From Rhynochetos jubatus (lineage: Eukaryota > Chordata > Aves > Eurypygiformes > Rhynochetidae), in the NCBI GenBank assembly GCA_027574665.1, contig CM050655.1, positions 3,534,001 to 3,598,000 on the forward strand: 64,000 bases of DNA. The letters run 5' to 3'. Positions 45,971 to 59,359 of the stretch are shown piece after piece; the first letter of the stretch is position 1, and every line of letters begins with the position of its first letter. Under the pieces are notes generated by a model. The model worked only from the letters and a program-made list of their open reading frames with translations, was not told the origin of the DNA and searched no databases. A program made the translations under genes and the position numbers.

Positions 45971-48530
45971 CCAACAACCCACCCCCTCCAGAACACAACC
46001 GAACTATGAAAGGGAGTTTAGCAGAAAAGAATTATGAGCAATAACACAATTGTCTTACCTTAGACTTCTCTCTTTTATGCTACTGATTTAAATACAGAAC
46101 AGTTCTAAACCCAGTGAGTAGAAGAGTTCCAGTAAAACATAATGTTTAATTCTAGTCACCACTTTCAAATCTAAGTGCAGACTAGGAACTGGGTAGTAAC
46201 ATTACCAGCCTATTGATATACTTGAGATACACAAGCCAGAAACCAGAGCTAGGTGTATCCTGCCTTCAGAGAGAGGGAGAAGAGCATCAACACCAGCCTG
46301 CACATACCCCACAACATGGAAGAGGCAACGAGAGCTCATCTGACCTCGCCCCGGAAGGGAAGTTAGTAGTAGCAACTATGACTAACTACTACAGTAGTAC
46401 TGCAGGGCAGCACTCCCGTCTTTCTGGAGTGCAGACTGTTTCTGAAGGGATCACAACTCCTTGTTGTATTCCTATGAGCAGGACAGGAGAAACAGTTGTA
46501 AACTGCTTTGGATTTCAGGTAGTTATTAGGACATCTTTCTGGCGGTTTGGATAGGAACAGACCAAAACAAACTGAACAAATATTCTGCTGAACATCCGTT
46601 GGATAGACAGACAGACAGGTTAGGTAGCTATCTGCCAGGAAGACCAGTGACCTAAATTGCCTCCTCAGATCCTTTCTCACCCTGTGATTCAACCACTGAG
46701 TGCACAAAGCACAAAACAAGGAGATCTGGAGCACTCACCGCAGTTTTCTTCCTTGTTTGTGATAATCGACACTATGGCAGAACCAAAGGAACAGACACCA
46801 CGTGCCTCAAGAGACAGCAAGAAAATGATCTGTTACGCTGAGCAGAGCTCTTCACTTTATTAAATCCTTGACACCTGTTTAGGAATTGGTCAAACACAAA
46901 TCTTTCATTTAATTCCTGTGCACATGCTCTGTCCCACAGGCCTTCCAGTAACCTCAAGGACAGTCGCCATTTCAAGATGCTCAAAAATCTGAAGGCAATA
47001 GAGAATGAGGAATCTGTTCAGGGAAGGAGAACAGGAGCAGGCTGTAAGTTAATTCAATTCGCTGTAGGCAGCATGACAGAAATGGGTCTTTAAGATGGAC
47101 ATCAATGTGCACAGTCCTCGGAGAAAAGTTTGAGGAGGTTATACCATGCTTGAGAGCCAGCAGAGAGGTTCAGCGAATGAACTGACATTACCTTTCCCTT
47201 GCGGGTTTTCTGAAGAACAAATTTAATCTGACCCAGTACAAGAATACTTTAAAAAAATTACAGATTTAAGCAGAGGACAGCAAAGATGATATTTTTTTTT
47301 CTTGGCCTGGAAAGGTATACTGAAAAAGCAACCATCTAGTACTTGCTTTATATACACTGTGAAGCTCAACGCAGCAGGCAATTTGTGTGGGTACATGTGA
47401 GTGTTTACAGGCTCTTGTAAATGTTCATCATCAAGTTAACAGGACTGCACCTCCAAGAAGAAATATACTGTATTGGTATCAACTAAATATTTGTTGATAG
47501 TTAAATAACCCTTTCAATTTACATGAACTAGTTCTAATCACTGATAACAAGCTGTAAAACATCCTCGTGATCTATACAAATATGAATCTTTTAAAGAGTA
47601 CTGAAGATGTTGAATTTCTCAGCTACCTATAGTTTTGGTAGACTGGTGTCATGAAGAAAATTAAATTTCACAGAAGAGTCTTTTTTCCTTTACAGGAACA
47701 AACACCCTAAACTGTTCCACAGTCTTTCAAGTGCCTCCTTCAAAACTACAGAATCATTTCATTTCCATTAAAACACTGGATGTAGACCTGACCCCATTTG
47801 AAGGGAACCACTTCTCTGTGGCATGTAGTTTACATAAACATACCAAGCACAGCAAGACATACTTCAAGACGATGATATTAAGTTTAACTGTTCATTCTTT
47901 TTGCATTGGTACAGTAATCCCACAGAAACAGGTCAATGTACTGTAGCTTGAATGGAGCCCCCTTAGATATTCTTTGATCCTAAAACGAATCAAACATTTC
48001 TCTGATGAGTACTTTGGTTAATTGTATTCTCTTATTTTCCTGTTCATCATACCAGTGCTTTAAAGAAGCCACTGATTTTGTTTGTTCTTACTTTAGCTTT
48101 TTTGTTTGTTTAATTAATTACCCTTCTGAAATTCTGTTTTGTAAATCAATTTCTTCTATCAAGTGCTGATTAAGTGCAAACACTCAAACAAGTATAAACA
48201 CTAACAATAGAAGTTTCCCATCCTGATGCCCAGAAGATGCTCTTCATTTGACTGTGAGAAATTTTGGATATTTTCAGGTACTGAACACATGATTTGTTTT
48301 AACAGATGTGAATTTTGTATTGGGTTTGCATGTTTTATCAGAGTTTGCTTTACAATGAAGAGCATGTGGAGGTGTGGTGATCCTCTGGAACAACGTTATC
48401 TGCAGAGACTAGACTATACCTCCCAGGGATGGTGGCTAACTACGAAGGGCCTTGGTGCTTTTAACAGGCACAACCAGCCCTTATGCTGTACGATACTGGA
48501 ATCCCAGCTCTGGAAATCGTACTGGAAGTC
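45971..48530. other. sequence without a recognisable gene
   Basis: No supported gene. Opposite-strand frames of 113 and 123 codons overlap at 46213-46734 and have no domain. The DNA is AT-rich, with no LTR or LINE text that I recognise. Confidence 0.5.
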
Positions 48531-49114
48531 TGTTGTGGTTTAACCTCTACTGGCAACTCAGCCCCACACAGCTGCTCACTCACTCTCCCCCAGTGGGATG
48601 GGGGAGAGAATCCGAAGAGTAAAAGTGAGAAAACTCATGGGTTGAGATAAAGACAGTTTTACGGGTAAAGCAAAAGCCACGCACAAGCAAGGCAAGACAA
48701 GGAATTCACTCCCCACTTCCCATGGGCAAGCAGGTGTTCAGCCACCCCCAGGCAAGCAGGGCTCCATCATGTGTAACGGTGATTTGGGAAGACAAACCCC
48801 ATCACTCCTAACGTCCCCCCTTCCTCCATCTTCCCCCAGATTTATATGTTGAGCATATCATATGGTCTGGAATATCCCTTTGGAATGTTGGGGTCAGCTG
48901 TCCCAGCTGTGTCCATTCCCAGCTTCTTGTGCACCCCCAGCCCACTCGCTGGTGGGGTGAAAGGCAGAAGAGGCCTTGACGATGTGTCAGCACTGCTCAG
49001 CAGTAATGAAACCATGCCAGTGTTACCAGCACTGTTTTCAGCACAGATCCAAAGCAGAACCCCATCCTGGCTATTGGGAAGAAAATTAACTCTATCCCAG
49101 CCAAACCCAGCACA
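48531..49114 (-). mobile_element. solo ERVL-type avian LTR, minus strand
   Basis: A 584-base LTR. Its sense (minus) start is TGTGCTGGGTTTGGCTGGGATAGAG at 49114 and its end is GGTTAAACCACAACA at 48531. Typical internal blocks, on the plus strand, are CAGTGGGATGGGGGAGAGAATCCG, CATGGGTTGAGATAAAGACAG, ATATCCCTTTGGAATGTTGGGGTCAGCTGTCCC and CCCAGCTTCTTGTGCACCCCCAGCCC. A TATAAA-type box lies at 48841-48847 (minus). No internal retroviral sequence lies on either side, so it is a solo LTR. Five-base flanks (AAGTC and TCCTT) do not match as a target-site duplication. The same family supplies the 72-base piece at 13560-13631. Confidence 0.9.
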
Positions 49115-50639
49115 TCCTTCCCAAAATAAATGTTTATGGAGACTGTAATTGCTGGTGACACCAGTAGGGCTGACCGAGAGTGTTCACCATAATCCTACAA
49201 TGCATGTACGTTATTGAAGAGGACTAGCAATTTCTTCCCTTTTATTATTCAGCAGCAATTTCTTTCATTGCTTTTGATGTATTCTCTTACCAAATTTCTA
49301 ATTTATACTACATGGAACTAACAGAATTGCACATGTTGGACAGTATTTGTTTCAAGCCAGTAAGTCTTGAGGTTTTTGTTACAATTCTCCAACTCTCTAA
49401 CCCTTAAAAATCTACCATTATTTCCTCTCTCCATCCCCTCCCCCAAGAGGGGTTGCTTTTCCTGAAACTTGCAAATCAAGGTAAACAAAGGCTCTGTGAG
49501 CAGAATCACATTTGGGGAATTTACAATCAACCATTTCCAAGTATTAGAAAGAGAGTCTTTCAGTCATGAAAGGCAAAAAGCCAGGAGAATTGCCCTTTAG
49601 TCTGCACTATTTATGTATCTTTTATTATTTTGAATAGGTGATAGCATATAACAGTAAACACACTTCGGAGTATGTATCTGAGACACTTTTAAAAGTAGCT
49701 CAAATGTCTGTCTTCTCCAAGGATCCTGATCCTCTAATATTGCAATTACATACTTCCCAGACAGATCACACGTGTCTGATCACCTTTTGTGCAACATCAG
49801 GCTCTCCGTGGTGTCTGCTGGGGTGTGTCTATAACAAACGGGGTTGTCTGTGTTTTACCTTAATGTCCGTAAGTGGCTTGGGGTACAGAAGCAACTTCAA
49901 CTGAGAGTTATGTGACAATGACACAACTAAACCTAAGTATTTCCCTGTTTATAGCCCCAAATCTCTCCATTTCTCCAAATCTCTCAGCCTTGCCCAGGAC
50001 AGAATGTGCAGAACCAGGTTAGCCCTAGAGATAGTGCTTCTTAAATCAGCGTGGATGTTTCCAGGCAGAAGGTCCATAGGGGTACAAAAAAGAAAGACCA
50101 ACCAAAGTAACTCTTGAAATAACATTGTGTTGGGATTTTATTTTTTGTTCTGTTTTGTGTTTGTTTGTTTGTTTGTTTGTTTTAATAAATCTTGGCTTAG
50201 AGCAAGATCTGTGATTCTTTACAGCTGTCATGCTATTGCAGCATAGGATGGTTCATTTTAAACTAGTGTAAAGAAGACAGCAAGAAAGACAAGCCTTAAC
50301 TATTTCCAGTGTAATGAATCCATGAAATAGTCTCAGTAAACTCCAGTCATTAAATTCAAAGAAAAGGAAGAAGCTGGCTATATTTGACATACGCTCGATA
50401 TACTGTACAATGATATAAACAATAATATATTAAAAAAAAGTCATGAGAGCTGAACGCCAAAAGCAACAATGAACATGGCATGCAGAAGTGCTATCTGGAA
50501 TTTCTGGAACTCTGCAGAGAATTCCTCCATGAGTGGGTAGACACATATGAAGCTGAGTCTGAACTAAAACTGTTTCAATCTCTGGAGACTGAAAAGGTGA
50601 CCAGGTTTTGCAACAGCTTCGGTGCAAACAATGACCAAT
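49115..50639. other. sequence without a recognisable gene, with a (GTTT)n repeat
   Basis: AT-rich DNA with no supported gene. A (GTTT)n microsatellite of about six units lies at 50157-50184. Minus-strand frames here are short. Confidence 0.55.
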
Positions 50640-51105
50640 AAATTAGGATCCTTCAGCTTGAGAAAGATGACTGAGGAAGAGACAATAAAGTCCTGTGCAG
50701 TCAGGAATGACATGAAAAGGGGCAATAGGGTGTGGTTTGCTTTGTTGCTTTTTCTGTCCCTTCCAGTACTAGAAGGTGGTGGCAGCCAGCAAAGCTGCAA
50801 GTGGCAGATTCAGAAGAACCAAACGGGATTGGGTTCACACAACAAGTGGGTGAGCCACAGAACACTTTGCCACAGGATGCTGTGGACAGTGAAAGGGAGA
50901 TTGGACTAATAAAATGGACAAATGGAAGGGGGATCTCTCAAGGGAAACCCAGAAACTCCCTGAGGCACCAGAACAAGGAGACTATTCCAGGGAAGTGCCC
51001 CTAAATGCTTCCGCTACTCCTTCACCCTTTTCTGCTGGACACTGCCAAAGTCAGGACACTAAGCTGGTTTGGCTCCACACAGACTGCCTGCAACGATGTT
51101 CTTAC
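50640..51105 (+). repeat. old CR1 LINE 3' region, plus strand
   Basis: Diverged but clearly ordered CR1 text: CTTCAGCTTGAGAAAGATGACTGAGGAAGAGA, a GTGGTTTGCTTTG..TTCCAGTACTAGAAGGTGGTGGC stretch, AGCTGCAAGTGGCAGATTCAGAAGAACC, CACACAACAAGTGGGTGAGCCACAGAACACTTTGCCACAGGATGCTGTGGA, and a CAAAGTCAGGACACTAAGCTGG end region. Frames overlapping it (50622-51132) are by-products. Confidence 0.8.
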
Positions 51106-54100
51106 ACTTCACAAGGCAGCTCCCGTGTTTGACATGTGCCAACTAAATATTAGACACAAGGCATTTTAGTGCTGGGCTCTGTATGCCCTGTTCCCTGCTC
51201 CAGTCTGTTCCGTCTGGGCTGGAGGCTGAAAAAGGCTGTTATTAGCTGAAAGATACCCCCTTAGCATCAAATCAACTATAGAATCACTGCAAACTGTAGA
51301 ACCTGAAAGAGCTAAGGAAATTTTTCAAACTTCTACCTTAAGGGTAGGCTGTTGCATATATATTTTTCTCTGCTAGAACACTACTGAAAAATTTGTCTCC
51401 AGTTGTAGCTTAGCTCTTGCACTGACCCCAGTCCGTACTTCACTGACATCTTAGGGATTCAGGGGAAGTACCACCATTCCCTTTGAAAGGGTAAGTTTTG
51501 ATGCATTTGATGATTTAGTGTGGGTGATTTACTGTCTGATAGTAGTTCTAGATATAACAATCAAAGCATCTCTAATTCCACCATGGACAGCCTTGGTACT
51601 CCAACCGCCCAGATCTTTCAATAGGAGGTAGCGGATGTGGAGGGGGGCATGGGGGAATCACACAAATCCCCAAAACCCAATGGAAAATATTTGCAAAGAG
51701 GACATAGTAAGAACTTTTTTTTTTTAATGATCCTTAATTGGACAAGTCTTGCCTTCTCCATTGCCATTGCTTAAAGCTGCATTTTGACCTGTATTTTGAA
51801 GACTCTTTGTCAAGTCGGACATTCAGCTAGCAAGAATAAATAAAAAATCACTCCACTTACCAGGGAAATAAAACACAGAGCTATCTAGGGCTGTAGTGTA
51901 CCTTCCTGCATTTCCTGTATAATTTCCAGTTTCTAAAGGGCTTAATTATGAAATGACCTGTAACGGATTAGCAGTTATGTAACAAATGTCGCTTAGAGAT
52001 CAGCCTAGATCCCAAGCCTCCCTGGTGCTGTGAACCACAGCAGCAAAATCCCTGTGTGACCATGATACACAAACCAGAGACTACCTGCTCGGGGAGCAGG
52101 TCATAGGTGAGAGGGGCTAATGGATCTCTCAAAGTCCTGACAAGGGTGCATGAGGCTGGGCACCTTGCAGCATTTCCTAAAGACCTGCTGATGGTGGCCC
52201 CAGGAGCCCTTCTGGGCTTTTTCCTCCACATTCAGGATGCTGAACAACATGCTGAAGACATTTAGCAGTTTAACAGCATGTATTTCAAGTGCTTCCTGCT
52301 CATCAGACCTCACCTTCCACATGCGGCTGCTGGAACACATGTATTTAAATCGTTTTGGTTTTCAGCAGTGTATGTGTGTCTGGGATATGTGTATCGGGAT
52401 ATACAAAAAAGGTAACAGTATGTCTGCATACAAGCCGACAAACACAGAGTCTGAAACAAAAGGCTTCCTTGGAGTAAGGAAAGGGCGTATGCTTTCTGAG
52501 CAGTGCACCTGGGTTCAGATGGTGGCGTTGCTGATGAGGTGCCGGGGTGGAAGGCAGTAGTGATCTTGTGCAGGAGCTCAGCTTTGAAGTTGCTGGCAGT
52601 AGCGATCAGTTGAAAGAATACTTGAATATTCAAGCTTTTATTTTTTTCTGTTTATGCTTTCATAAAATGAAAGTTAAGAATTTTTTAAACAAAAAATTAG
52701 CTCAAAAGGTATTTCAATTCACAGTATTAAAATGTAGCATCATAGTTTCTAGGCTTACCCTGCTGGTATGAACAATTCAGCAAATACAACAAAATAACAT
52801 AGGTTATTAAATGCTGACAAGCCATAAATCTGCATTTTTTTCCCCTTCTAAAACAAGTTTTCACTGAAGAATGCTACCTGTGTGTATTATCCAAAGACAA
52901 AACAAATTGGTAATCAGCTGGATATATGCAATCTTCACCTCTCCAGGTCTCCTGCTCCTCATGTCCGCGTTGAATTGAGTGCTGAATTTCCTTATACATC
53001 CATAGTGCCTAGCACAATTTTCTTATAATGAAACCTTTTTCCACTATGTCTTGCATCAGTGTTACTTCCCCAAGCCTGCTTTTTTTCCTCCCCACTTCAG
53101 TTTGTTTTGAACACATTCATGCAACCACTGGACAAGGAACCATTTGTGACTGAAGGTCTGGTTAGGTACATTACAACCTTGGCTCAGTTCTGCTAAGAAA
53201 ATTGTTGCTGAGGCATGAGAAAGTATATGAGCTAAAGTAACGTAAGATAAGAAAGGTAATCATGCCGACAGCAGAGCAATAATTGCAACAGTAATAGCTG
53301 GCAGATCAAGAATTCAAGGAGAAAAAAAAAAAAAACAACCTGACACAAAGTTGTACACAACTCAAAGGAAAGAAAAAGGATAGTAGACAGCATCTCAGCA
53401 TCATCAAGGATCATCCCGTTCCACGAACAGACAGAGACCAACATTTCTCCAGCTGTCTGACAGCTGCCTGGTCAGTGGATACTCATTAAGCATTGTGAGC
53501 ATATTAACAGCACATTACTCCCAGCTGTCTGTGACAGGCATTTGCCAACGGAAGGGTGCCTTTCTATAGTGAGTCTCTTAGTGACCCATTGTGCGACAGT
53601 CGCGTTCAGAATGCCCTTGGAGATAAAGGGATCTGGCTTCCTCACTGGCTTTAAGTATCAAAGAAATCCAAGGATCGATGGATGTTCTTGATGTACCTAC
53701 TGCCCACAGGTTTCCTTTGCTATGCTTGGTTTTCTCTGCTATGGAGAAATCAAAAAAATAAGGGAAAGTTAAAAAAAATGATTTGGTGATTTCAAGGAGC
53801 TCCAGAAATTGAGGTGAAAAATCTTACCACATAGCAAAATATTTTCTATTTTTCTCTTTGAAATAAACAAGTACTAGTGAAATTACATCAAATACAAACT
53901 TCTCCTCTCTTGTTGGATAATTTTTTCCTGCTTGTTGAGTGAAACAATGCACAAGTGAAAAGCGAATGCCAAAGGACAAAAAACCAGGACAGTGAGAAAC
54001 ATGAGCAGAGAAAATTCCTGAGACAGATCTGTCTATGAAGTACTTTCACAGAGCATTACTTTTATTCAATACAGAGGAATCTGATTTCACTACATGACAG

Positions 54101-57100
54101 GCCACCCATTCAATGAAGGCATTCTGATCTGTCTTTATTTTTCCTGACTGTATTTCTTCTTTCACTGCTGCCTTCTTCCCCTACCAACCAGTCTGGAACA
54201 AAGTGCTTACATGAAATGAGAAAATTAATGGCTACTCTTACTTCTCCCACCATCTCTAAGATCACTAAAATGCTTTGAAACAAAGCAAGAGCAAATTATA
54301 AAACTCTAACATCCTTATTTGATTCCTAATATGCGCAACATTACAGAGGTCTGTCGAGAGCCCTCACCCCATTGCTGGCCAGAGAAGGAAAAGACATTAC
54401 ATGAGATCACCAGGCAGGGCAAAAAAGTCCAGCAGAAGATACTGTCTTGATTTGGACTAATAGAAGGGATGGATCACCCTGAGGAGCTGGCTCACTCTCT
54501 CCATTAAAGGTCCAGTGAGACCTGATGACCCGCTAAGCTTAGCTTGTAGACAATTAGAAAGGCAGAGAGTGTTGATTTTGTTAATCTTCTTGAAAGAAGA
54601 CAACATTTATATTGATAAGTTCTGAGCCATTTCAAGCTAACTTGTTTGTATAGTATTCAGAAAAACAGTAAATCTCAAATGAAAAAAGGCCACAACTAAG
54701 ATGTTGAGAAGTTGCAAGAAAGAACGAATTGCAGTCAGGGAATATATCTTCAGATTCAACAGTTTGTTCTCTTAATCATCTTTATTCAACTAGCAGTATC
54801 AAGATGAATACCTGTTTTCCCTTACTGCTCTCCTCCTGAGAATACTGGCACTCTGTAGACTGTCAGACAAAATAATACATTTCTAAGCTGAGAAGGTTTA
54901 AAGAGTCTAGGAAGACAACAGCAACAAATTCTGAGGAAGAAGACCGCTGGCTGGAAAAGAAGCAAAGAAGACAGCTTGAATGACAGCCATAAAAACCAAA
55001 CATACATTGATTCACCTAGATATAAACATCTGAGAATGGCACATACCAGACCTGTCATTTAGATTGCTGTTCCTTTTGTTATACTTTCCAGAAAAGGTTT
55101 TATTTACCCACATTTCCACAGATTTCTTTCTTTAAAACAATATTTTGGAGGGCAGTGGGTGTTGAGATCAGTATTCAAAACCAGTGGATGGCTCAGGAGT
55201 ACTATATATACATACACACTGTATGCATGCACAGAGCAGTACTACGTTAATCAGTTGGCACAGCATTGTCAATATGTATTAGAGAAGATAACAAGCTCTT
55301 ACCCATGTGGCTATCAATGGAAGACCTTACACTCATGAAATTAAAAACCTTTCTGATCAGGACCAAAGCAAAATTAGGAAATTTCATTCCACTGCCAGTC
55401 ATGTTGTTTCTCTGCAGTAAGAACCTCTCAGGTCTTCAGCTGGTTCTGTGCTTGACTGACTCTTAAATAGAGCTTAAGTGCAGAGCACAGCATAAAACCA
55501 GTCAATGCGCTCAAAACCCCACATCAGTTGATTTTTTGATTTCCCCCCACATGCACAAGCTGCTATCAACCAGCAGCTGCCCAGAGGTGCCTTGGAGCTG
55601 TAGAGAAGCTTAGCACCACCTCTAGTCTCATTTAAGTTACATGAACCCTCCTGATCTTTATACTGGTGGTCAGCTCCAACCTGTGATCACTCCCTTTAAT
55701 TTTTCTTCTCTTAACATTTCTTTTTAGCCTATTTAAGTGAAAAACCATGCTGACAAAGCAGAATGCTTCCAAGGCATCCTAAAGCCTTCCAAAAGATCTA
55801 TGGAGGTCTATTAACATCACTACGTTCCCTCTGGCTTTCTTCATATATACTTTATATTTGGTCTTCACTAGACTTTCTGCTGCTCTGTTTATAGCACAGA
55901 GCACAAACAGCCTGCAGTCTGTTTCCGGGCCTCCAGAGACGTTTTACCTTCTTTTGGGTAAAGATAGGCCCTTCCCTCTGCATTCAACAGACTTGTTGCC
56001 TAATTTTCAGAGGAGTCAGACATCACTGAAACATCTAATTACCTCTGAGAGTCTGGCCCTTGCTTACTGCACCCCACAGGTAAGAGGGTACTGGAAACTG
56101 TGCAAAAATGTTATCCTTAAAAGGCAAATTTTCCTAAGTATTAAGTTGTAAACTGTTTCCTAAAAGTCTTAAAAAAATAGAAGCATTTAAAGGTAATATT
56201 ATTATTTCCTTTTTTTCTGATAATAGTAGAAATAATACATTAATTGGTCTTTCACAGAAATCTCTGTTACCCTAGGGCAATTCTGCAATCCAACATTTTC
56301 CTCAATTCAGCCTCAGAACTCATACCTCCAATGACCAATGCTTGCATATCACAAAGATCACCAAATGTGAAACTCATTCTGGAGTCACCAGAAGGAAAAA
56401 GGCAGAAGAAAACACTAGAAATTTCAATCAACAGTTTCTCTGTTTCCATATTGCTGCTCCTCCTGTAAGCATGGGTAGCAACCAGGATGCTTCCAAAATC
56501 CCTGACTCCTCCTGGCTCTCATAAAGGTTGGTGCAGTCTTTGGGGACCTGCCTTCACAACTGTTGCAAGGCCTCTGCCCAGCAGAAAAGAAACCCTACTA
56601 TAAGCACAAGCACTCTATTGAGCTGTCTTCCAAATTTTGGAGTGGAGGGCCTGTCAGGAAAGGTCCCACATGGAGGCGGAACAGTACACCTGAAAACAGT
56701 TACCTCTGCTTCCTTGAAAGCCATGCTGTAAATGCTGGTGTAATAAGTATGGCTGTGCCAGTGCATTATTCTACAGAAACACATTGCTCTTCCTTTCACA
56801 GCTAGCTTTATTGAAAACTTCTCTATCTGACTTGTGCGATGAGCAAATCAAATCAGGATTGTTTGAGGAGAAAATTGCAAGCTCTACCCAGTCCCTGAAA
56901 TGCAAGGAAGAAAGCTATTTACCACCTCAGTATCTTACTAAAAATACTGGATTCAAAACTTACCTGTCAATAATTATAACGAGGTATGAAGGGGAGTAAA
57001 GGGGTTTGTTCTCCACAGTTCTTCATACCCAAACCATACTCCAGACTCTGGCAAACTCAAACTAGAATATTACAGAAGCGTACATAAGCAGGTGAAGCTA

Positions 57101-58755
57101 CAAAATGATACTTTTCTGACTTGTTCTGTGTTCTTATTATTGGCATATGAGAGAAAGAGATTTGATTCTTGAACTTACCATCAAAATGCCCCATACTTTC
57201 CACCAGCTTCATGGGAAAACTTGGGAGCTGCACACACACTGATTCTTCTTCTTCCCTCAAAAGCCAAGAAGAACTGAGAAGTGCTTTACCGTGATTTTAG
57301 GGAGGAGGGCACAGCTCAGTGATGTGAGACATTTACGTTAGTCCTCCGGAGCACAGCAGGTTAAGAGCTAGACCACAGAATATCAAGTTCATCTCGATCT
57401 GTCAAAAGACATTTCTGTACTTCTGTTGGGCCTGTAACATTATGGGCACAGGGCTCCGTGCCCAAATGCAGTAGCTGGTAGCTCTACACAAGCTTGTTCT
57501 GCATGCACAAGTGGGAATTCGTTCAGCTGCTTTGTGTCTCATATAAAAACACAGGCCAATTGTCTGACTGTTCCTTCAATTCCTCTAAGACATGTTTAAA
57601 ACCGAAATTAATAGTGACTTGATAGCAGAGCTAGAATCAAGTATTCCAAATGCTCGCTCTTACCACTTCGTCATTAGTAAAATGCTTTTACCCCTAATTG
57701 TTATAATTAGCAGAGAAAAAAGCAAGGATATAACAACACTGAGCTTGGTATGCAAGGGATGGCATAGCCATGGCTGAGATGAGCACACATCTGCACACTT
57801 GTTCTTAAATTTGGAGTCAACAATTACTCCACATGTGGGAAAGAACAACACTGAAAATGAGCACTGGGAAGTGACAATCTGCCAAGTGGTGTGTAAATGT
57901 GACGGCAGCCTGAATAGCCTTAATGTAAGTAGAGGATCCTCAAAGAGCTTCTTTTACAAACATTTTGGGTTCAAAGCACATTTATTTTCCTTTAAAAGAT
58001 GCAGATGCAGTATTGCACTTCCTTGATCAAAATGATTCATTACAAAGAATTTATATTATGCATATTTTTTTCTTAAAATTGTGAAGATCTTACTTTAATT
58101 ATTAATTCTTCTTGCCAAGAAGTAGCTTTCATGACGACATTTTGATGGTACGACTTCTCTCTCTGGTTCATTGAAATGACTGTAAAGCCTCTGATATCTG
58201 GAGTTCACTCCCTTCACGAGTTGCAATATGTCAACTTTCAGCTCCTGTTCCTCACTGAATGGCCAAATGTTCTGAACAAGGGGAGTTCCAGGAAAAAAAT
58301 TACCTGCTACACACTGAGAGCATGATTTGTAAAAGGACATTTTAGATCTTTTCAATCATCATTTGAATTTTACAATTGTATTTTAGAAATTATGTTGCAT
58401 TTTGTACTTCATTCCTTCCTTTTGTCCTGAAGAAGTGAGAAAGATCAAAGTCAGATTTGCTGGCTCACTAGCACATGTTATGTTCAATTTTCTTCTGTCA
58501 CATTACCATAAGTAACAGCAGATGTTGCTAGAACATTCATGAGTTTAGTTCTGAAGTGTGCAGCCAGACATTTGTCAGCCTAATTTGATTTCCTGAGGAC
58601 TGCAAGGAGAGTTCTGCTGGATAGTTCTCCATCTGCGACACTGAGCTACTCTTGCCAAATTCACTTGAAGCCTTCGATGAAGATGTTCTCCTTTGGATTT
58701 TTGCTTGAGGCTATTTTTTATTAGTTTTCTTCAAGAAGTCTTGCCTTTTTTTTCT
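51106..58755. other. sequence without a recognisable gene
   Basis: No supported gene in about 7.6 kb. The part 51268-51480 may be a very old minus-strand CR1/L3 tail (AGAATCACTGCAAACTGTAGAACCTGAAAGAG), too diverged to call. A14 lies at 53322-53335 and T9-10 near 51716. Minus-strand frames at 58095-58355 (86 codons) and 52310-52633 have no domain I know. Confidence 0.45.
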
Positions 58756-58784
58756 CCCCCCCCCCCCCCCCCCTTTTTTTTTTT
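58756..58784. repeat. C18-T11 homopolymer pair
   Basis: Eighteen C followed by eleven T, set in a longer pyrimidine-rich strip (58741-58800). The minus strand has an unbroken G18. Tract length is likely to vary between individuals, and sequencing error there is likely. Confidence 0.85.
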
Positions 58785-59359
58785 ATTTCCCCCTCCTCCG
58801 ATAACACTGTTATAAAAGAAGGGGGAGGAGCAGGTTTGGGAGAATAATGAAAAGACACATACTCCCACAAGATGATCATAAACTTTGTCACCTTAGCGTT
58901 TACCCAACACTTACTAAAACCAGCAGGAAAGATGCATATAGATCACAGTGAAAGAATTTTGTATTCTCCCACAGCTGAAGAAACACCAGGATTTAAAGAA
59001 TTACATACATGTCAGATGCAAACTTTCTTTTAGGACTAACTATACTTGAATTTGTGAAGCAGACAAAATTCAAATAAGGTCCTGTTGCTGAATATTAGCT
59101 GTGAATAAAAGATGTCCAAGTTTGGCATAGGACTGGAAATGTTTCCACATTTAGGGAAAGGATGACATTTAATGGGTTAACACGTCTCAAAACTAAGGAA
59201 AGGTTTCCCAATGCTTTCTACAGGACTGAAATTAAATTTGTGCACATAGGAGGAATTAGGAAGTGATTTTCTGCAGGTAAAAAACCCCAGAGAAACATGA
59301 TAGTAACGTGCAAAAGCCATTTCCCCCACTTTTTCCCTCTAGGGAGTGTATCTAGGGCT

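Noticed and set aside
46213-46734. Overlapping 113- and 123-codon frames on opposite strands
   Set aside because: Opposite-strand overlap and no domain on either side. Chance frames are more likely.
51268-51480. Possible minus-strand CR1/L3 tail
   Set aside because: Only a loose resemblance (AGAATCACTGCAAACTGTAGAACC...) that I could not support block by block.
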